Source: Corynebacterium sp. Marseille-P4321 (lineage in GTDB: Bacteria > Actinomycetota > Actinomycetes > Mycobacteriales > Mycobacteriaceae). Taken from it: a DNA stretch of 64,000 bases. Below are positions 63,701-64,000 of this stretch, piece by piece; within the stretch, counting starts at the first letter, position 1; each line of letters starts with the position of its first letter. The notes below the pieces were generated by a model. It saw only the letters and a list, made by a program, of their open reading frames with translations, was not told where the DNA came from and made no database searches. The stretch covers positions 186,001-250,000 of the forward strand of contig NZ_CAHJXO010000001.1 in assembly GCF_903645305.1 (NCBI RefSeq), in the 5' to 3' direction. The position numbers and the translations under genes were made by a program.

Positions 63701-64000
63701 GAGCGCGACGCCACGAACTCGCTGGTGTTGTCCGGGGTGAACTCGGCGCGGATGGAGTGCTCGCCCTCCGCGAAGCGCTTGGTCAGCTTCGCTTCGCCGT
63801 TGTCGACGGTGGCCGAGCCGATCTCGGTATCGCCCTCGTAGAAACGGACGGTTCCGGCGGCGGCCGGGTCGACCGTGGCGGTGACGGTTGCATCTTCCAG
63901 CGCGGTGGCGGCCTGCGGGCCGGACAGCGTTAGCGTCGTGTCCTGCGCCGCCTTGGCGACGGTGACGGTGCCGGTGGCCTCGCTCGCGGAGTACTTCGAG
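60799..64000 (-). CDS. Giant Ig-like-repeat surface protein (5' end outside the window)
   Basis: The frame is open from 60799 to the window edge (over 1060 residues), so the start lies beyond 64000. It is built of repeated bacterial Ig-like (Big_3_5-type) domains of about 90 residues with the pattern PLTLTATVTPxxAxGTVEFY..G..LG.A.V..GxAxxxxxxxxGxxxIxAxFVP. A Glu/Gln/Pro spacer (PEEQDEQEQQPPATVKP), a last beta domain, a Gly/Ser linker and one C-terminal helix (WIITGIVLAVLASLAGVGSII) end in FLAQYGIRY. No LPXTG. One exact motif copy (62477) reads SIS. Likely a stalk-like adhesin. Confidence 0.85.
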   Translation of the reverse strand, partial: SKYSASEATGTVTVAKAAQDTTLTLSGPQAATALEDATVTATVDPAAAGTVRFYEGDTEIGSATVDNGEAKLTKRFAEGEHSIRAEFTPDNTSEFVASRSTADHTLTVAAGTVDSAVTYTGPTEGAKGEPLTLTAKVAPKEGDGNVAYGKVRFIVNGAVQGTADVDAQGEASLPDQRFTLSGPKKVVAEYVPATDSRYNPAKSGEATLVIKEASTTKLAVNNPRPTVGTPVTLTATVTPQLAQGKVEFYDVTDAANPVKLGEGGVSQGKATYRFTPQDLNERTIEARFVPQDAATGASASAEAVTVKASARTAQASLVDGQSLTAGQTGALTVRVNPNNAAGTVELFDGTTSLGKAAVNNGAATVENVTIGEADPAKEIRVVFTPDSDTYQAEETTGTVEVAAPAEETSIEIEVPSDLKTDDPATVTATIPRNIPGKVRFVVAVDGKDTEIGIVEVDGTNTTPSVTGVAAEGTYVVRAEFTPTDLNAYTPSTSATKTVTVAPKPSISKSTETTIEGPAEGKTGTPYTYTATITDAEGNPVTGGTVEFYSNDYKMGEAEAAGGKAETTYSFVIPGQRDVVAVYTPADGADLKGSKSEPIKAMMKEDAKVALNTIDGPVTAGEPLTLTATVTPQLAPGTVEFYTAGGEKLAEAPLDNGRATATITPAQGETEIQARYVPAENAVYNAGASAPVKIAAVNTASTVTVTEGQTFVAGVPGDLTARVTPVNAKGKVVFWDKHPDTGEIREREADVLNGTAVIKGIQFESPIEERTVNVRFVPEAGTGFDPSENTGTVKVKIKTPDAVDTSLTLTAEENPTADKDTTIFATVANAETGLVEIYGTDRELLGSAEVIGGRAEIPLRLAEGTHDLRGEFIPNDAAAFKPSSQTLEVTVAAKPEEQDEQEQQPPATVKPVIESADSAAAQTGKPVTLKAKVPGAENSQKVRFVLTDGRIVGTGTVIDGVAELKHTFDKPGAYALQAQLLDGRGEPTGELSEPYTLTVAAEETGGAGKGSSLSSEGEDGSSIDGPNRPWIITGIVLAVLASLAGVGSIILNLPQVRDFLAQYGIRY

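Overview
The window is a GC-rich actinobacterial chromosome segment that I assign to Corynebacterium (species not determined). Three things support this. One is the fpr2-cysIXHDNYZ assimilatory sulfate reduction cluster with a perfect McbR-type operator. Another is a cell-envelope cluster in the same gene order as Mycobacterium tuberculosis Rv0224c-Rv0237: methyltransferase, glycosyltransferase, membrane protein, DUF3068 protein, TmaT-like acyltransferase, AftD, DUF2613 protein and LpqI/NagZ lipoprotein. The third is a set of corynebacterial families (DIP1984, Ltp lipoprotein, UGD, very large non-LPXTG surface proteins).

Layout. 1-2.4 kb: two-component system plus a small membrane protein. 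2.4-16.1 kb: mycolate/arabinogalactan locus with an HNH endonuclease gene and a VanW-family gene broken by a 38-bp tandem duplication. 16.2-23.7 kb: gluconate-type permease, lipase, Ltp lipoprotein, tRNA-Gly(CCC), dcd, a Cys/His-rich small protein, a restriction-endonuclease-like protein and ugd. 23.8-29.6 kb: a 1934-residue CshA-type fibrillar surface protein. 29.7-36.5 kb: PIN-type toxin-antitoxin pair, alaT, DUF1707 protein, an nptA/small protein/pstS-like operon and an endonuclease-like protein, with two copies of a long hairpin repeat. 36.7-41.6 kb: a heterodimeric ABC exporter and a Fic AMPylase gene bracketed by two 67-bp direct repeats. 41.7-49.8 kb: sulfate assimilation. 49.8-56 kb: GPP34, nucleosidase, HhH protein, PfpI, AI-2E-family permease and aldehyde dehydrogenase. 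56.3-64 kb: three consecutive surface/secreted proteins; the last runs off the window.

The most striking signal is not a gene. The 13-mer TTGCTTATCGACG (or its complement CGTCGATAAGCAA) occurs exactly 16 times, its 11-base core GCTTATCGACG occurs 28 times, and more than 15 one- or two-mismatch variants are present. About 0.002 exact 13-mers would be expected in 64 kb under equal base use. It lies on both strands, in genes in all three codon phases (read as LLID, VDKQ or SIS) and between genes. Close pairs are inverted, including a perfect 26-bp palindrome inside ugd. This resembles a DNA-uptake-sequence-like or chromosome-architecture word, and I know of no description of one in this genus.

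Several coding irregularities deserve checking against raw reads. Two envelope membrane genes each carry a pair of compensating homopolymer frameshifts. The VanW gene is split by the 38-bp duplication. The Ltp gene lacks a clear start.
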